NCBI GenBank assembly: GCA_026988975.1
Contig: JALSKH010000162.1
Location: 1-46,177, forward strand
Length of the DNA stretch: 46,177 nt
From: Campylobacteraceae bacterium
GTDB taxonomy: Bacteria > Campylobacterota > Campylobacteria > Campylobacterales > Sulfurospirillaceae
Reading direction: 5' to 3'
The notes under the pieces are model-generated. The model made no database searches. It saw only the letters and a list, made by a program, of their open reading frames with translations, and was not told where the DNA came from. A program made the position numbers and the translations under genes. Positions within the stretch are counted from its first letter, which is position 1. Each line of letters begins with the position of its first letter. Of the stretch, positions 24,911 through 34,172 are shown one piece after another.

Positions 24911-26734
24911 TTAGCTAACCATATCTGTTTTGAAGTGGTGGGCTATGAATTTTTTAAATGAATTTACAATCTTAAAACTATCCTTCAAGAGGTCTAGTTC
25001 GAGTTTGTTCAGACTGCTTGTATCTACTATATCTTTTTTGCTTTTTTTATCACTATTTAACTCTCTTAATCTCTGTTTTAATCTAAGGTTTATAAGGGTA
25101 TCAAACGATTCTATAAGTTCACTTGCAAATCTCTGTTCCAGTAAGCCCATCTTTACTAGCTCTTTTATTCTACTTACTGTATTTGTCTGTGTGATTTGAC
25201 TTTCCAAAGCAAGACTTCTTATGCCTTGGACAATTGGAAAAATCCCTCCTTTTTTTACATCAATCTTGTTGTGTTTGGTCTTCAGATTTGAAAAAAGTCC
25301 TATAGGCGTCTCGAACAGAAGTGATGCTTTTGCAAAATTTGCCATAATGACATCTTTGCCTTTTATCTCTTTAAAAATTTCAAGTTTTAAATTTTCCAAT
25401 AACTTTTTATCCCCTGCAACACAAATAGAGTCAAAAAATATCGCAAAATGCATATAATCATCTCCGCTAGGAGACTCCAACCATCTTTTTATCTCAGATA
25501 AAAAATCCTTTGCTCTTTTTCTCCAGTACGGGTTGGAGACCATTATACTGCCCTCGCATTTTGGAAAACCAAACTCTAAGAGAGTTTTGTTTAATTTTAA
25601 CATATATGGCTCAAACTCTTTTTCATCTTCAAAATCATCAATTATCAGAGCATTGTCTTGATCAGTCTTTAAAATCTGCTCTTTCCTTCCCTCACTACCC
25701 ATAACAATAAGAGCGGCTTTATCTGCTAGAGTTTTTGGTATAATCATCTCATATAGTCTCTCATATACTTTTTCATTTAATTCTGAGATTAGTTGCGAAA
25801 TATACTCTACTTTTGTGCCTTTTGAGTGTAGTTTTTTGATGATATTTATAAAGTCCAAGCAAGCATATTTTAACTCTTCTATATTTTGAGCTTTTTTGAT
25901 CTGTACAGATACTAGGTGTGAATGGTTTGCAAAGTAGCTTAAAAGATCCAGCTGCTCTAGTATGCCAAATACTTTTTTATCTCTCATGACTACAACTCTT
26001 TTTATGGAGTTTTTAGTCATAAGAAGTAGAGCATCAGATAAAAATTCACTATACTCAATAGTTATGATTGGATGTAATGCGATGGGACCTATGGGGTCAA
26101 ATTTACTATAATCATTAAAAAGAACATACTTTCTTATAGTGCTATCAGTTACGATTCCATACTCATAGTTTGTACCATTTTTTACGATTATACACTTGTT
26201 TTTTGTCTTTACCATCTTTTTAAGAGAAGTCATTATGGGAGTGCCAGCATCAACTATGCAAGGAGAGTGGATGTATGTATCGAAAACTTTTGCAACCATA
26301 AAGCTAGATAGTTCGCTACTATAAGCTTTTTGTTTAGCTGATTGTATTTTGTCTGCTAAGTCCTGTATAAAAAAGTTTTTAAAATTACTATTTGCATCAA
26401 GTAGCTTTAAAAAGATTTTTTTATCTAATTCAAAACAGATAAGCTCCTCAAGAACGACAAATGAATCCTCTGTCTTGTTATAAATCAAAGAGTTTGTATC
26501 AAATATATTTGAATCCCCATATACTTTTATGAGTTCATTGCCACTATATTCGCCTACCTCGCCTTTGACTATTATGAAAAGTTTGTTTGGTAGTTGTTCG
26601 CTAGATATCAGAGTTTCATTTTTTTTATAGTAGGTTATATTTAGAGAGTTTATGATTTGCTCTAATTCATTTTGAGTTAACATTTCAAACGGATGGATGG
26701 ATTTTATAAAAGATTCTTGGTTGTATAGGCTCAT
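24911..26734 (-). CDS. cNMP-binding/CBS/DUF294 nucleotidyltransferase-like regulator
   Basis: A 607-residue multidomain protein. A cyclic-nucleotide-binding-like domain is at about 15-125 ('KLFIIVKGEVGEYSGNELIKVYGDSNIFD'), two CBS repeats at about 155-270, and a GlnD-like nucleotidyltransferase (DUF294) with 'MGSEGRKEQILKTDQDNALI' where D358 and D360 form the DxD site; a helical DUF294_C domain ends the protein. The family is thought to sense ligands and may uridylylate or adenylylate a partner. Its place beside the symporter pair suggests control of solute uptake, which is inference. Confidence 0.88.
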   Translation of the reverse strand: MSLYNQESFIKSIHPFEMLTQNELEQIINSLNITYYKKNETLISSEQLPNKLFIIVKGEVGEYSGNELIKVYGDSNIFDTNSLIYNKTEDSFVVLEELICFELDKKIFLKLLDANSNFKNFFIQDLADKIQSAKQKAYSSELSSFMVAKVFDTYIHSPCIVDAGTPIMTSLKKMVKTKNKCIIVKNGTNYEYGIVTDSTIRKYVLFNDYSKFDPIGPIALHPIITIEYSEFLSDALLLMTKNSIKRVVVMRDKKVFGILEQLDLLSYFANHSHLVSVQIKKAQNIEELKYACLDFINIIKKLHSKGTKVEYISQLISELNEKVYERLYEMIIPKTLADKAALIVMGSEGRKEQILKTDQDNALIIDDFEDEKEFEPYMLKLNKTLLEFGFPKCEGSIMVSNPYWRKRAKDFLSEIKRWLESPSGDDYMHFAIFFDSICVAGDKKLLENLKLEIFKEIKGKDVIMANFAKASLLFETPIGLFSNLKTKHNKIDVKKGGIFPIVQGIRSLALESQITQTNTVSRIKELVKMGLLEQRFASELIESFDTLINLRLKQRLRELNSDKKSKKDIVDTSSLNKLELDLLKDSFKIVNSFKKFIAHHFKTDMVS

Positions 26735-26755
26735 ATGTTATACCTTTTTGCGAGA

Positions 26756-26786
26756 TTTGGTTGGTACATGTATTGTACCAACCAAA
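26756..26786 (-). other. Hairpin between symporter and DUF294 genes
   Basis: Perfect 13-bp stem (26756-26768 and 26774-26786), loop TGTAT. No T-run follows on the minus strand, so it probably acts as an RNA processing or stabilising element setting different levels for the two genes. Confidence 0.5.
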
Positions 26787-26791
26787 ATATT

Positions 26792-28693
26792 TTAATGAGC
26801 TGAAGCGCTTCCTGCTCCTCTTGGGATTCTGATTCTCTCTACCAACTCTTGTATATGTTTTGGAGGTGGTGGAGTTATTGAACTCACAACGATAGCTACT
26901 ATAAAGTGAAGTATCATACCTATGGTACCTATGCCTGTTGGAGCTATACCCCATAGATAATCAGCCTTGTCTCCACCCATGAAAACAAAATATACTATAT
27001 ATCCAAATGTAAAGATGAGTCCTGCTAGCATACCAGCTATCGCCCCCTCTTTATTCATTTTTTTATAAAATATACCAAGTATTATGGCAGGAAAAAATGA
27101 AGCTGCAGCCAATCCAAATGCAAATGCAACAACTTGAGCCACAAATCCAGGAGGATTTATGCCTAAATATCCTGCTACTATGATCGCCACAATCGCAGCA
27201 AGACGGGCAGCCATGAGTTCAGCTTTTTCGCTTAGTTTTGATCTGCCTGTTTCTGGATCTTTCATAAGAACCTGACCTAAAAGATCGTGTGAAATTGCAG
27301 TTGAGATTGCTAATAGTAATCCAGCTGCAGTAGATAGTGCCGCAGCCAATCCTCCAGCAGCGATGATTGCTATAACCCAATTTGGAAGACCTGCGATTTC
27401 AGGATTTGCAAGAACAATGATATCTCTATCAAGATAGACTTCATTTTCAATTTTTCCACTGTTTCTCATCTCTTGTGATGTTTTGTTTACTTTTGGAGCT
27501 GGGTTTGATGTAAGTCTCTCTCCGTTTGCTCCAGTTTTTCCATCAAAATGTGGTTTGCCTTTTTTGCCCATGAAAGCTTTTCCTGCTGCTATCTGTATCT
27601 TTCCATCGCCATTTCTGTCATTCCAACCGATAAGACCTGAGTTCTCCCATGTTTTGAACCATGAGCCTCTGTTTATCGTACCATCACTGTTTTTAACCTC
27701 ATTTTTTACAAATTTTGCATAATCTACATTTTGTAAATTTTTGATTAGGTTCAATCTTGCAAATGCTGCAACAGCAGGAATTTGAGTATATAAAATAGCT
27801 ATAAAAACTAGGGCCCAACCAGCACTGATTCTAGCGCCTTTTACAGTAGGAGTTGTAAAAAATCTAACGATAACATGTGGAAGACCAGCAGTTCCTAGCA
27901 TCAAAGCAGTTGTTAGCATAAATACATTCCAAGTACCCCCGTGACTTACTGTGTAAGCTGAAAAGCCAAGATCAGTCATGGAAGTGTCGAGTGCATGTAG
28001 CAGATATGTTCCACTATCTATCATTTTGACACCGTCATCAAATGCAAATGGTATCTTACCTCCTAGTCCAATCTGTGGCAAGAAAGTATCTGTAACTTGA
28101 AGTGAAAGAAAAATTGCAGGTACTGTAAAAGCAAAAATCATCACACAGTATTGGGCAACTTGAGTATATGTTATACCCTTCATTCCGCCTAGAACCGCAT
28201 ATATAAATACTATAAACATACCTATATATACACCCATATTTACATCTACCTGTAAAAATCGTGAAAATACGATTCCAACACCTCTCATCTGACCAGCAAC
28301 ATAAGTAAATGATATAAATATAACGCAAATTACGGCAACAGCTCTAGCAAAATCAGAGTAGTATCTATCACCTATAAAATCAGGAACTGTAAATTTTCCA
28401 AATTTTCTAAGATATGGCGCTAAAAGCATAGCCAAAAGTACATATCCACCAGTCCAACCCATGAGATATGCACCACCATCACTACCCTTTAGGGAAACAA
28501 TTCCTGCCAAAGAGATAAATGAAGCCGCACTCATCCAGTCAGCTCCAGTTGCCATGCCGTTCAATACCGGATGGACACCACCACCTGCTATATAAAATTC
28601 CTTAGTTGAGCCGGCCTTTGCCCAAATGGCTATACCGATGTAAAGCGCAAATGAGAGACCGACAAATAGATAAATTAAGTTTTGTAATTCCAT
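26792..28693 (-). CDS. Sodium:solute symporter, VC_2705/ActP type
   Basis: A 633-residue SSS-family transporter with about 13 helices. 'FYIAGGGVHPVLNGMATGADWMSAASFISLAG' and 'GGMKGITYTQVAQYCVMIFAFTVPAIFL' are SSS motifs; 'GLAAALSTAAGLLLAISTAISHDLL' is the sodium-site helix. The family includes acetate permease ActP; acetate would fit the neighbouring pyruvate synthase genes but the substrate is not proven. Unusual is a long soluble insert (about 315-430) between helices, holding an EF-hand-like loop 'DRNGDGKIQI' (359-368). It pairs with the DUF4212 gene 14 nt upstream. Confidence 0.9.
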   Translation of the reverse strand: MELQNLIYLFVGLSFALYIGIAIWAKAGSTKEFYIAGGGVHPVLNGMATGADWMSAASFISLAGIVSLKGSDGGAYLMGWTGGYVLLAMLLAPYLRKFGKFTVPDFIGDRYYSDFARAVAVICVIFISFTYVAGQMRGVGIVFSRFLQVDVNMGVYIGMFIVFIYAVLGGMKGITYTQVAQYCVMIFAFTVPAIFLSLQVTDTFLPQIGLGGKIPFAFDDGVKMIDSGTYLLHALDTSMTDLGFSAYTVSHGGTWNVFMLTTALMLGTAGLPHVIVRFFTTPTVKGARISAGWALVFIAILYTQIPAVAAFARLNLIKNLQNVDYAKFVKNEVKNSDGTINRGSWFKTWENSGLIGWNDRNGDGKIQIAAGKAFMGKKGKPHFDGKTGANGERLTSNPAPKVNKTSQEMRNSGKIENEVYLDRDIIVLANPEIAGLPNWVIAIIAAGGLAAALSTAAGLLLAISTAISHDLLGQVLMKDPETGRSKLSEKAELMAARLAAIVAIIVAGYLGINPPGFVAQVVAFAFGLAAASFFPAIILGIFYKKMNKEGAIAGMLAGLIFTFGYIVYFVFMGGDKADYLWGIAPTGIGTIGMILHFIVAIVVSSITPPPPKHIQELVERIRIPRGAGSASAH

Positions 28694-28707
28694 TTTGTTA
28701 TCCTTTT

Positions 28708-28962
28708 TTATTCGTGTACATCGTATTTTTCTTCAATTCTTTCCATCATTTTTGCATATACAAAAATAAGAATTACAAATACATATATTGAGCCTTGTTG
28801 AGCAAACCAAAATCCTAGTTTGAAACCACCAAATGTTATGGAATTTAACTCATCTATAAAGATGATTCCGCATCCATAAGAGACTACAAACCAGATAACT
28901 AAAAGTTTTAATATAGTGGTAATATTCTCTTTCCAATAAGCCTGTGCAGCACTATTGTCCAT
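28708..28962 (-). CDS. DUF4212 symporter small subunit
   Basis: 84 residues with two membrane helices (about 17-37 and 52-72). 'AYWKENITTILKLLVIWFVVSYGCGIIF' and 'GFKLGFWFAQQGSIYVFVILIFVYAKMME' are characteristic of the small subunit that accompanies VC_2705-type sodium:solute symporters. It starts the transcript that includes the symporter, DUF294 protein, exonuclease and glycosyltransferase. GGAG lies 6 nt ahead of its ATG. Confidence 0.9.
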   Translation of the reverse strand: MDNSAAQAYWKENITTILKLLVIWFVVSYGCGIIFIDELNSITFGGFKLGFWFAQQGSIYVFVILIFVYAKMMERIEEKYDVHE

Positions 28963-29083
28963 CGCTTCTCCTTTGTAAAATATTGTAATTAAATTTTAGT
29001 TGATTAAAATAGCATTATCGTAGCAAGTAGTGAAATATGTAAAAATTATGTATATAAGTGTGTAGATTTGTAACTATGGAGAG

Positions 29084-29113
29084 TTGAGATGATAGATTTT
29101 TCTATCATCTCAA
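29084..29113. terminator. Strong hairpin downstream of porB
   Basis: Perfect 13-bp stem (29084-29096 and 29101-29113) with a 4-nt loop, 5 nt after the porB stop. On the minus (coding) strand it is not followed by T; on the plus strand GATTTTTAT follows. It most likely ends or protects the por mRNA. Confidence 0.5.
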
Positions 29114-29118
29114 GATTT

Positions 29119-30069
29119 TTATATGCCTGCTTCTTCTCTTCTTTGAAGCAGTTCCCATTTTAGATCAACTGCTTTTTGCATTTCATCTATGATGTGTTGA
29201 TTCTCTTTTTTAAATAAGTGTTTAAATCTACCCTGAACCCCGAGATAGTCTCTTACTGGAACTATATTTCTAGGTCTGTATGTGATAGTGAGTTTGTGTC
29301 CATTTTCTATCTCATAAAGTGGAAAAACCAGTGAATCAGTTCCCAAATCACTCACATCTATAGTGTCTTGTGATGGAAATTTCCACTCAGTTGTACAAGC
29401 ACTCATGGCATTTATATAGACAGGTCCCTCGGTTGCGAGAGCTTTTTGATACTTTTTAACCATATCTTTCCATTTATTTGGAGCGACTTGAGCAACATAA
29501 GGAGCACCATGAGCTGCCATGATGGCAACCATATCTTTTTTGAATTTTTTATTTCCATAACTCACTCTTCCAGCAGGTGTAGTTGTAGTGCTTGAGCCTC
29601 TTGGAGTCGAACTACTTCTTTGTCCACCTGTATTTGCATAGACTTCATTGTCTAAACAGATATATGTAAAGTCATGACCCCTCTCAACAGCCCCACTTAA
29701 GAATTGAAATCCTATATCGTAAGTAGCACCATCTCCACCGAAAGCGACAAATTTGACCGGTTTATCTGGGTCTTTGAGTCTGCCTTTTCTTTTTAGGGTT
29801 TTATACATCGCTTCCGCTCCGCTTGCTGCTGTGGCAGCATTTTCAAACCCTATATGAATCCAAGAAGCATCCCATGAAGTATGAGGGTAAACCGCAGTAC
29901 AAACCTCTAAACAGCCTGTTGCATTTGCTATGACTAGATTGTCATCAGTACAGTTTAAAAGCTCTCTTACTATGATGGAGTGCGCACATCCAGGACATAA
30001 AAGGTGAGCACCTTCAAATCTATCATTTGATGTTGAAAATTGTTTTAAATTTTTTATAATTTTACTCAT
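29119..30069 (-). CDS. porB: Pyruvate:ferredoxin/flavodoxin oxidoreductase, beta subunit
   Basis: The TPP-binding subunit (316 aa). Cysteines C25 and C28 ('LCPGCAH') and C53 ('ATGCLEVC') are placed for a [4Fe-4S] cluster; the TPP/Mg motif is 'GGDGATYDIGFQFLSGAVERGHDFTYICLDNEVYANTGGQ'. The complex interconverts pyruvate and acetyl-CoA + CO2, and in autotrophic Campylobacterota runs as pyruvate synthase next to the reverse TCA cycle. Last gene of the porC-porD-porA-porB operon, 10 nt after porA. Confidence 0.95.
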   Translation of the reverse strand: MSKIIKNLKQFSTSNDRFEGAHLLCPGCAHSIIVRELLNCTDDNLVIANATGCLEVCTAVYPHTSWDASWIHIGFENAATAASGAEAMYKTLKRKGRLKDPDKPVKFVAFGGDGATYDIGFQFLSGAVERGHDFTYICLDNEVYANTGGQRSSSTPRGSSTTTTPAGRVSYGNKKFKKDMVAIMAAHGAPYVAQVAPNKWKDMVKKYQKALATEGPVYINAMSACTTEWKFPSQDTIDVSDLGTDSLVFPLYEIENGHKLTITYRPRNIVPVRDYLGVQGRFKHLFKKENQHIIDEMQKAVDLKWELLQRREEAGI

Positions 30070-30079
30070 TTAACTACTC

Positions 30080-31303
30080 CTAATTGAAAAAAGAGAGCTT
30101 AGGGCCTCTTAATCCACTAAATTGCTGCAATGGTGTTACCAGTTTGCCGGCATCTGCATTTTTCTTTGTGTCACTAAATATCTCTTTTAGCTCTTTTTGG
30201 GTCATATCTCTTCCGCCTAAACCATATATATAGTTGCTTATAACAGGTCTGTGCTCACTCTGATACATGCTAGCGCTTACTTCATTGTATAGCATTCCAA
30301 GTGTTCCACCAGGAGCACTTCGATCTAGTGTTGCTATAGCTTTGACGCCTTTTAAGGCACTTTGTACCTCTTCAAAAGGAAATGGTCTTATTACTCTAGT
30401 TGCTACAACTCCAGCTTTGATGCCTTCGCTTTCTCTTAAATCCTTAGCAGCTTGCACAGCACTCTCAACAGTGCTTCCAAGAGCTACTATCGCTACTTCT
30501 GCATCATCCATCATGTAGCTTTCGACACTTTTATAAGCTCTTTTTGTTAGTGTTTCAAACTCTTGAAAAACATCTTTTATGACTTTGGAAGAGTCCATCA
30601 AAGCTTTATGCTGTTTTGCTTTAAATTCAAAATGCCAATCCTCTTCAGTTTGCGCACCGTAAGTAACAGGTTTGCAAAAGTCAAGCATAGCATTTACCTC
30701 TTTGTACTCGCCTATGAAATTGTAAGCTACCTCATCTTGAAGTGGTTTTACATTTTGTGCTGTATGAGAAGTGATAAAGCCATCTTGATTTACCATAACA
30801 GGCAGTCTAACGCCCATATTTTCAGCGATTTTAAAACCCATAAGCATAAGGTCATAAGCCTCTTGCGCATTAAATGCGTCTATCATGATCCATCCAGCAT
30901 CCCTTCCAAGATACATGTCAGAGTGATCACCATTTACATTTAGCGGAGATGCTAAAGCACGATTTACCAAACCTAAAACGATAGGTAGTCTCATGCCACT
31001 TGCTTGATACAGAACCTCTATCATCAAAGCAAAACCTTGAGAACTTGTAGCAGTTGCGACTCTTCCACCTGCTGCTGCTGCACCTACACATCCACTCATA
31101 GCTGCATGCTCACTTTCAACTAAGACAAATTCTCCATCTATATAGCCATCTGCTAAAAATTTAGCATATCCATGCACTGTCGGAGTTGATGGAGTTATCG
31201 GATATGCCGCTACTACATCTATTTGAGCTTGTCTCATAGCTTGGGCAAACGCCATATTGCCGTCCCAAACTTCTACCTCTTGCAATTCTAATTTTTCTGC
31301 CAT
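30080..31303 (-). CDS. porA: Pyruvate:ferredoxin/flavodoxin oxidoreductase, alpha subunit
   Basis: 407 residues. 'AAYPITPSTPTVHGYA' (34-49) and 'VESEHAAMSGCVGAAAAGGRVATATSSQGFALM' (61-93) are the pyrimidine-binding domain of the TPP enzyme, followed by the 'RALASPLNVNGDHSDMYLGRDAGW' region that contacts substrate. The second half, 'VAIVALGSTVESAVQAAKDL', is the transketolase C-like domain. The ATG overlaps the porD stop by 1 nt. Confidence 0.95.
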   Translation of the reverse strand: MAEKLELQEVEVWDGNMAFAQAMRQAQIDVVAAYPITPSTPTVHGYAKFLADGYIDGEFVLVESEHAAMSGCVGAAAAGGRVATATSSQGFALMIEVLYQASGMRLPIVLGLVNRALASPLNVNGDHSDMYLGRDAGWIMIDAFNAQEAYDLMLMGFKIAENMGVRLPVMVNQDGFITSHTAQNVKPLQDEVAYNFIGEYKEVNAMLDFCKPVTYGAQTEEDWHFEFKAKQHKALMDSSKVIKDVFQEFETLTKRAYKSVESYMMDDAEVAIVALGSTVESAVQAAKDLRESEGIKAGVVATRVIRPFPFEEVQSALKGVKAIATLDRSAPGGTLGMLYNEVSASMYQSEHRPVISNYIYGLGGRDMTQKELKEIFSDTKKNADAGKLVTPLQQFSGLRGPKLSFFN

Positions 31304-31698
31304 TACTTTTCCTTCTTCTTTTTCTCAGGCCACTGAGATAGTACTGTGTCATTATCAACATTTTCGCTGAACATTATGAGTGATTTTGGATTTGTAGGGC
31401 AAACTTCTGCACAAATTCCACAACCTTTACAATGATCATAATCAATTCCAAGCATATTTTTATCTCTAGCGACTATCGCAGTATCAGGGCAAAATACCCA
31501 GCAATTTTGACAATCTATACAACTATCTTTACTAAAAACCGGTTTAAAAACTCTCCAATCAGCAACACTAGCTGTGTAGGAGTTTGTTTGAGCATAATTT
31601 CTATCTTCTTGTTTTAGGTCGACGATATCGCAGCTTGTATCTGCAAATGAAGGAACAACTGCCCCGACTTCAACCTGATCCCATCCTTTGTATTCCAT
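31303..31698 (-). CDS. porD: Pyruvate:ferredoxin/flavodoxin oxidoreductase, delta (ferredoxin) subunit
   Basis: 131 residues with two [4Fe-4S] motifs: C60-C63-C66 with C70, and C90-C93-C96 with C100. It relays electrons between the TPP site and an external carrier. The 55-residue N-terminal extension before the first cluster is usual for the separate delta subunit in this phylum. Confidence 0.94.
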   Translation of the reverse strand: MEYKGWDQVEVGAVVPSFADTSCDIVDLKQEDRNYAQTNSYTASVADWRVFKPVFSKDSCIDCQNCWVFCPDTAIVARDKNMLGIDYDHCKGCGICAEVCPTNPKSLIMFSENVDNDTVLSQWPEKKKKEK

Positions 31699-31709
31699 CT
31701 TTTACCTTT

Positions 31710-32267
31710 CTATTTCACTTCATTGTATGCGCGGGTTATCGCAGTCATATTTGCATCTATAATTTTTTGTGGAAATTTGCTTAAAACTTTAAGCATCGCA
31801 TTTTTAAAGTACTCTATGTCAAACATTCCAGATACCTTCATTAAAGCCCCAAGCATAGGAGTATTTGGTATAGCTCTGCCTATGGTTTCCATAGATATCT
31901 TCATGCAATCAACCGTATAGACCTCTTTACCTTGTAATTTTGGTACTAATTTAAGCAGTTCCTCTTTTGGAAGATGCGTGGTTATGATGTACTTTGTCTC
32001 CTCTTTCTCATGGGCTGTTATGTCAGCTGAGATGGCAAGAGCAGGATCTATCACAAGAACATAATCCGGAACCATATATTTTTCATGATTTATGATAGGT
32101 TTATCATCAATTCTATTGTAAGCTGTCATAGCAGCTCCTCGTTTTGCTGAACCATAAAATGCAAATGCCTGAACCTCTTTGCCAGTATTTGCAACCACAT
32201 CGCCTAATCCTTTAGCACCAGTTACAGCACCTTGACCAGCTCGACTATGCCATCTAATCTCTAACAT
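31710..32267 (-). CDS. porC: Pyruvate:ferredoxin/flavodoxin oxidoreductase, gamma subunit
   Basis: 185 residues, first gene of the operon. 'IRWHSRAGQGAVTGAKGLGDVV' at the N-terminus and 'AFAFYGSAKRGAAMTAYNRI' are the gamma domain signature (G-GGQG--T type), and 'NTPMLGALMKVSG' lies near the end. AAGGAG precedes the ATG by 6 nt. The 97-bp upstream gap (32268-32364) is AT-rich with short TTAAA/AAGCTT repeats and no clear operator. Confidence 0.94.
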   Translation of the reverse strand: MLEIRWHSRAGQGAVTGAKGLGDVVANTGKEVQAFAFYGSAKRGAAMTAYNRIDDKPIINHEKYMVPDYVLVIDPALAISADITAHEKEETKYIITTHLPKEELLKLVPKLQGKEVYTVDCMKISMETIGRAIPNTPMLGALMKVSGMFDIEYFKNAMLKVLSKFPQKIIDANMTAITRAYNEVK

Positions 32268-32364
32268 AAAATCTCCTTGAGGGTTATTTTGTCAAATAAG
32301 ACAAAAATCATCTTATTTTATGCTAAGATAACTTAAAATAAGCTTTTAGCTTAAAAAAGTTTTT

Positions 32365-33003
32365 TCAATATGTAAAATTAGGTGTATAATTTTGTGTTAT
32401 GATATCTGCTAAAGAGTTACTTAAAATTTTGTATCCTTTAGCATTTGGATGAACTTGATCTACTTTTAAGGAGTCATCATTCTCTATCTTTTCTAGTGAA
32501 GTATCATCTATCGGTATATTATATTTTTGAGCCAACTCATCATAAAAATCTGCCGTACTAAACCTAAGGTATTCGAGATAGGGAACGCCAACTAGGACGA
32601 CAAATATCTTTTGCTTTTGTGCTATCTCTATCATTTTTGCAAGATTTGCTTTGATGGAGTCAAACTTTTTGCTTCTCATTAAGTCATTTCCACCCTCGCA
32701 AATGATCAAAATCTGAGGCTTATATCTTTTTAAGACGCCAGGAAGTCTCTCTAACCCTTGCTTGGTTAGTTCTCCACTTACTCCGGCATTTATGACTTCG
32801 CTTTGGAGTAAATCCGAGAGCAATGAGGGGTAGTTTTTACTACTATCTACCCCGTTTCCCAAAGTGATACTATCGCCAAAAGCTACTATTTTTGTATTTA
32901 TCGGCAAAGATAGAGTGCCATCATAGCTATCTTCTTGATTGTTAAAATAGTTAAATGCAAAGATCACTATGAGGGCTAAAATCGCTAGTTTTAAAAAGCT
33001 CAT
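32365..33003 (-). CDS. SGNH/GDSL hydrolase (TesA-like esterase)
   Basis: 212 residues with an N-terminal hydrophobic helix (3-20) that is a signal anchor, placing the enzyme in the periplasm. SGNH blocks: S45 in 'AFGDSITLG', G74 in 'NAGVSGE', N106 in 'CEGGNDLM', and D182/H185 in 'VDQVHPNAKG'. These enzymes hydrolyse esters, thioesters or lysophospholipids. Its ATG overlaps the alcohol dehydrogenase stop by 4 nt, so it belongs to the ligase/ALDH/ADH operon; it might release the operon's substrate outside the cytoplasm (inference), for example by lipid headgroup or ester cleavage. Confidence 0.9.
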   Translation of the reverse strand: MSFLKLAILALIVIFAFNYFNNQEDSYDGTLSLPINTKIVAFGDSITLGNGVDSSKNYPSLLSDLLQSEVINAGVSGELTKQGLERLPGVLKRYKPQILIICEGGNDLMRSKKFDSIKANLAKMIEIAQKQKIFVVLVGVPYLEYLRFSTADFYDELAQKYNIPIDDTSLEKIENDDSLKVDQVHPNAKGYKILSNSLADIITQNYTPNFTY

Positions 33004-34172
33004 AGATTCAAGTCGCCTCTGTATGCGGCTAAAAACAGCATCTCCAAATCTTTTGCATCAACACTTTTTGCATTTGTCGCAGTTGATGGGTCTTTGTATG
33101 CTAACTCTCCTATCTCTTTTGCTCTTTCGTTACTTATATCTGCCTCTTTCAATGTGTGAGGTATCTCCAAAAGTTCTCTTAAAGAGAGTATAAACTCTAT
33201 AAAACTTTTAGTAGATGGGTTTTTGATATCTAAAAAATTACACAGTTTTACCATCTTTTCTTCAATCACATCTGCGTTTTGTTGTAGTGCATAAGGCAAA
33301 ATGATAGAGTTTGCCAAACCGTGAGGAGTATTAAACAGACCTCCTAATTGATGAGCTATGGAGTGGACTGAGCCCAAGCCTTTTTGAAATGCAGTTGCTC
33401 CCATCATCGCAGCAACCAGCATGTAGGCTCTTGCATTTTCATTATGTGGTTCTTTATATGCTACTATGAGATTCTCTTTGATGAGTCTTATGGCTTCCAT
33501 CGCGATTCCATCAGCCATAGGGTGAAATCCTGGAGCACAATATGCCTCGATGGCGTGAACAAGTGCATCTATGCCAGTCCATGCCGTTATTCGTTTTGGT
33601 AAGTTGTAAGTTAGAACTGGATCAAGTATGACGATAGAAGGTAGCATTTTTGGATGAAATATGATCTTTTTAGCGTGATTTATGCTGTCAGTTATAACCG
33701 TAGCTCTTCCAACTTCTGAGCCAGTTCCGGCGGTCGTTGGAATGGCTATGGTTTTTGCTATACCATTTTCATCTGCTTGGCTCCAATTATCTCCAACATC
33801 TTCAAAATCCCAAACACTAAGAGTTTGACCAGACATAAAAGCGATAGTTTTGCCAGCATCAAGTGCGCTTCCGCCTCCAAAAGCTATAACGCCGTCATTT
33901 CTGTTTTTTTTGTAAACCTCTACTCCATTTTGTACATTTTCGCCAGTTGGATTTGGTTGCACATCACTAAAAACAGTAAAGGGGATACCCTTGGCATTTA
34001 GTGCATCTAGCAAATCTTGCATGATCGGCAATTTTACCAAAGCATCATCTGTAACTATAAGTGGATTTTTGATATTTAGTTGAAGTAAAGCTTTGTCTAT
34101 CTCTTGAATTCTCTCTTTTCCAAACCAAACCGTAGTAGGATAGTTCCAATTTGTAGTTTGTATCATGATCAT
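33000..34172 (-). CDS. Iron-containing (group III) alcohol dehydrogenase
   Basis: 390 residues. NAD-binding 'GVIAFGGGSALDAGKTIAFM' (94-113) and 'TTAGTGSEV' (146-154), and metal ligands D202, H206 ('DALVHAIEAY'), H270 and H284 ('SVHSIAHQLGGLFNTPHGLANS') with the same 14-residue spacing as in FucO. It interconverts an alcohol and an aldehyde. The ATG overlaps the ALDH stop, with AAGGAAAT just ahead; a second ATG two codons later is possible. Co-transcription with an ALDH and a glutamine-synthetase-like ligase suggests oxidation of a glutamylated amino-alcohol, although the family often works in the reducing direction. Confidence 0.92.
   Translation of the reverse strand: MIMIQTTNWNYPTTVWFGKERIQEIDKALLQLNIKNPLIVTDDALVKLPIMQDLLDALNAKGIPFTVFSDVQPNPTGENVQNGVEVYKKNRNDGVIAFGGGSALDAGKTIAFMSGQTLSVWDFEDVGDNWSQADENGIAKTIAIPTTAGTGSEVGRATVITDSINHAKKIIFHPKMLPSIVILDPVLTYNLPKRITAWTGIDALVHAIEAYCAPGFHPMADGIAMEAIRLIKENLIVAYKEPHNENARAYMLVAAMMGATAFQKGLGSVHSIAHQLGGLFNTPHGLANSIILPYALQQNADVIEEKMVKLCNFLDIKNPSTKSFIEFILSLRELLEIPHTLKEADISNERAKEIGELAYKDPSTATNAKSVDAKDLEMLFLAAYRGDLNL

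Noticed and set aside
29084-29113. Plain intrinsic terminator of the por operon
   Set aside because: The strong stem is real, but no T-run follows on the coding strand, so I kept it as a hairpin of uncertain role with modest confidence.
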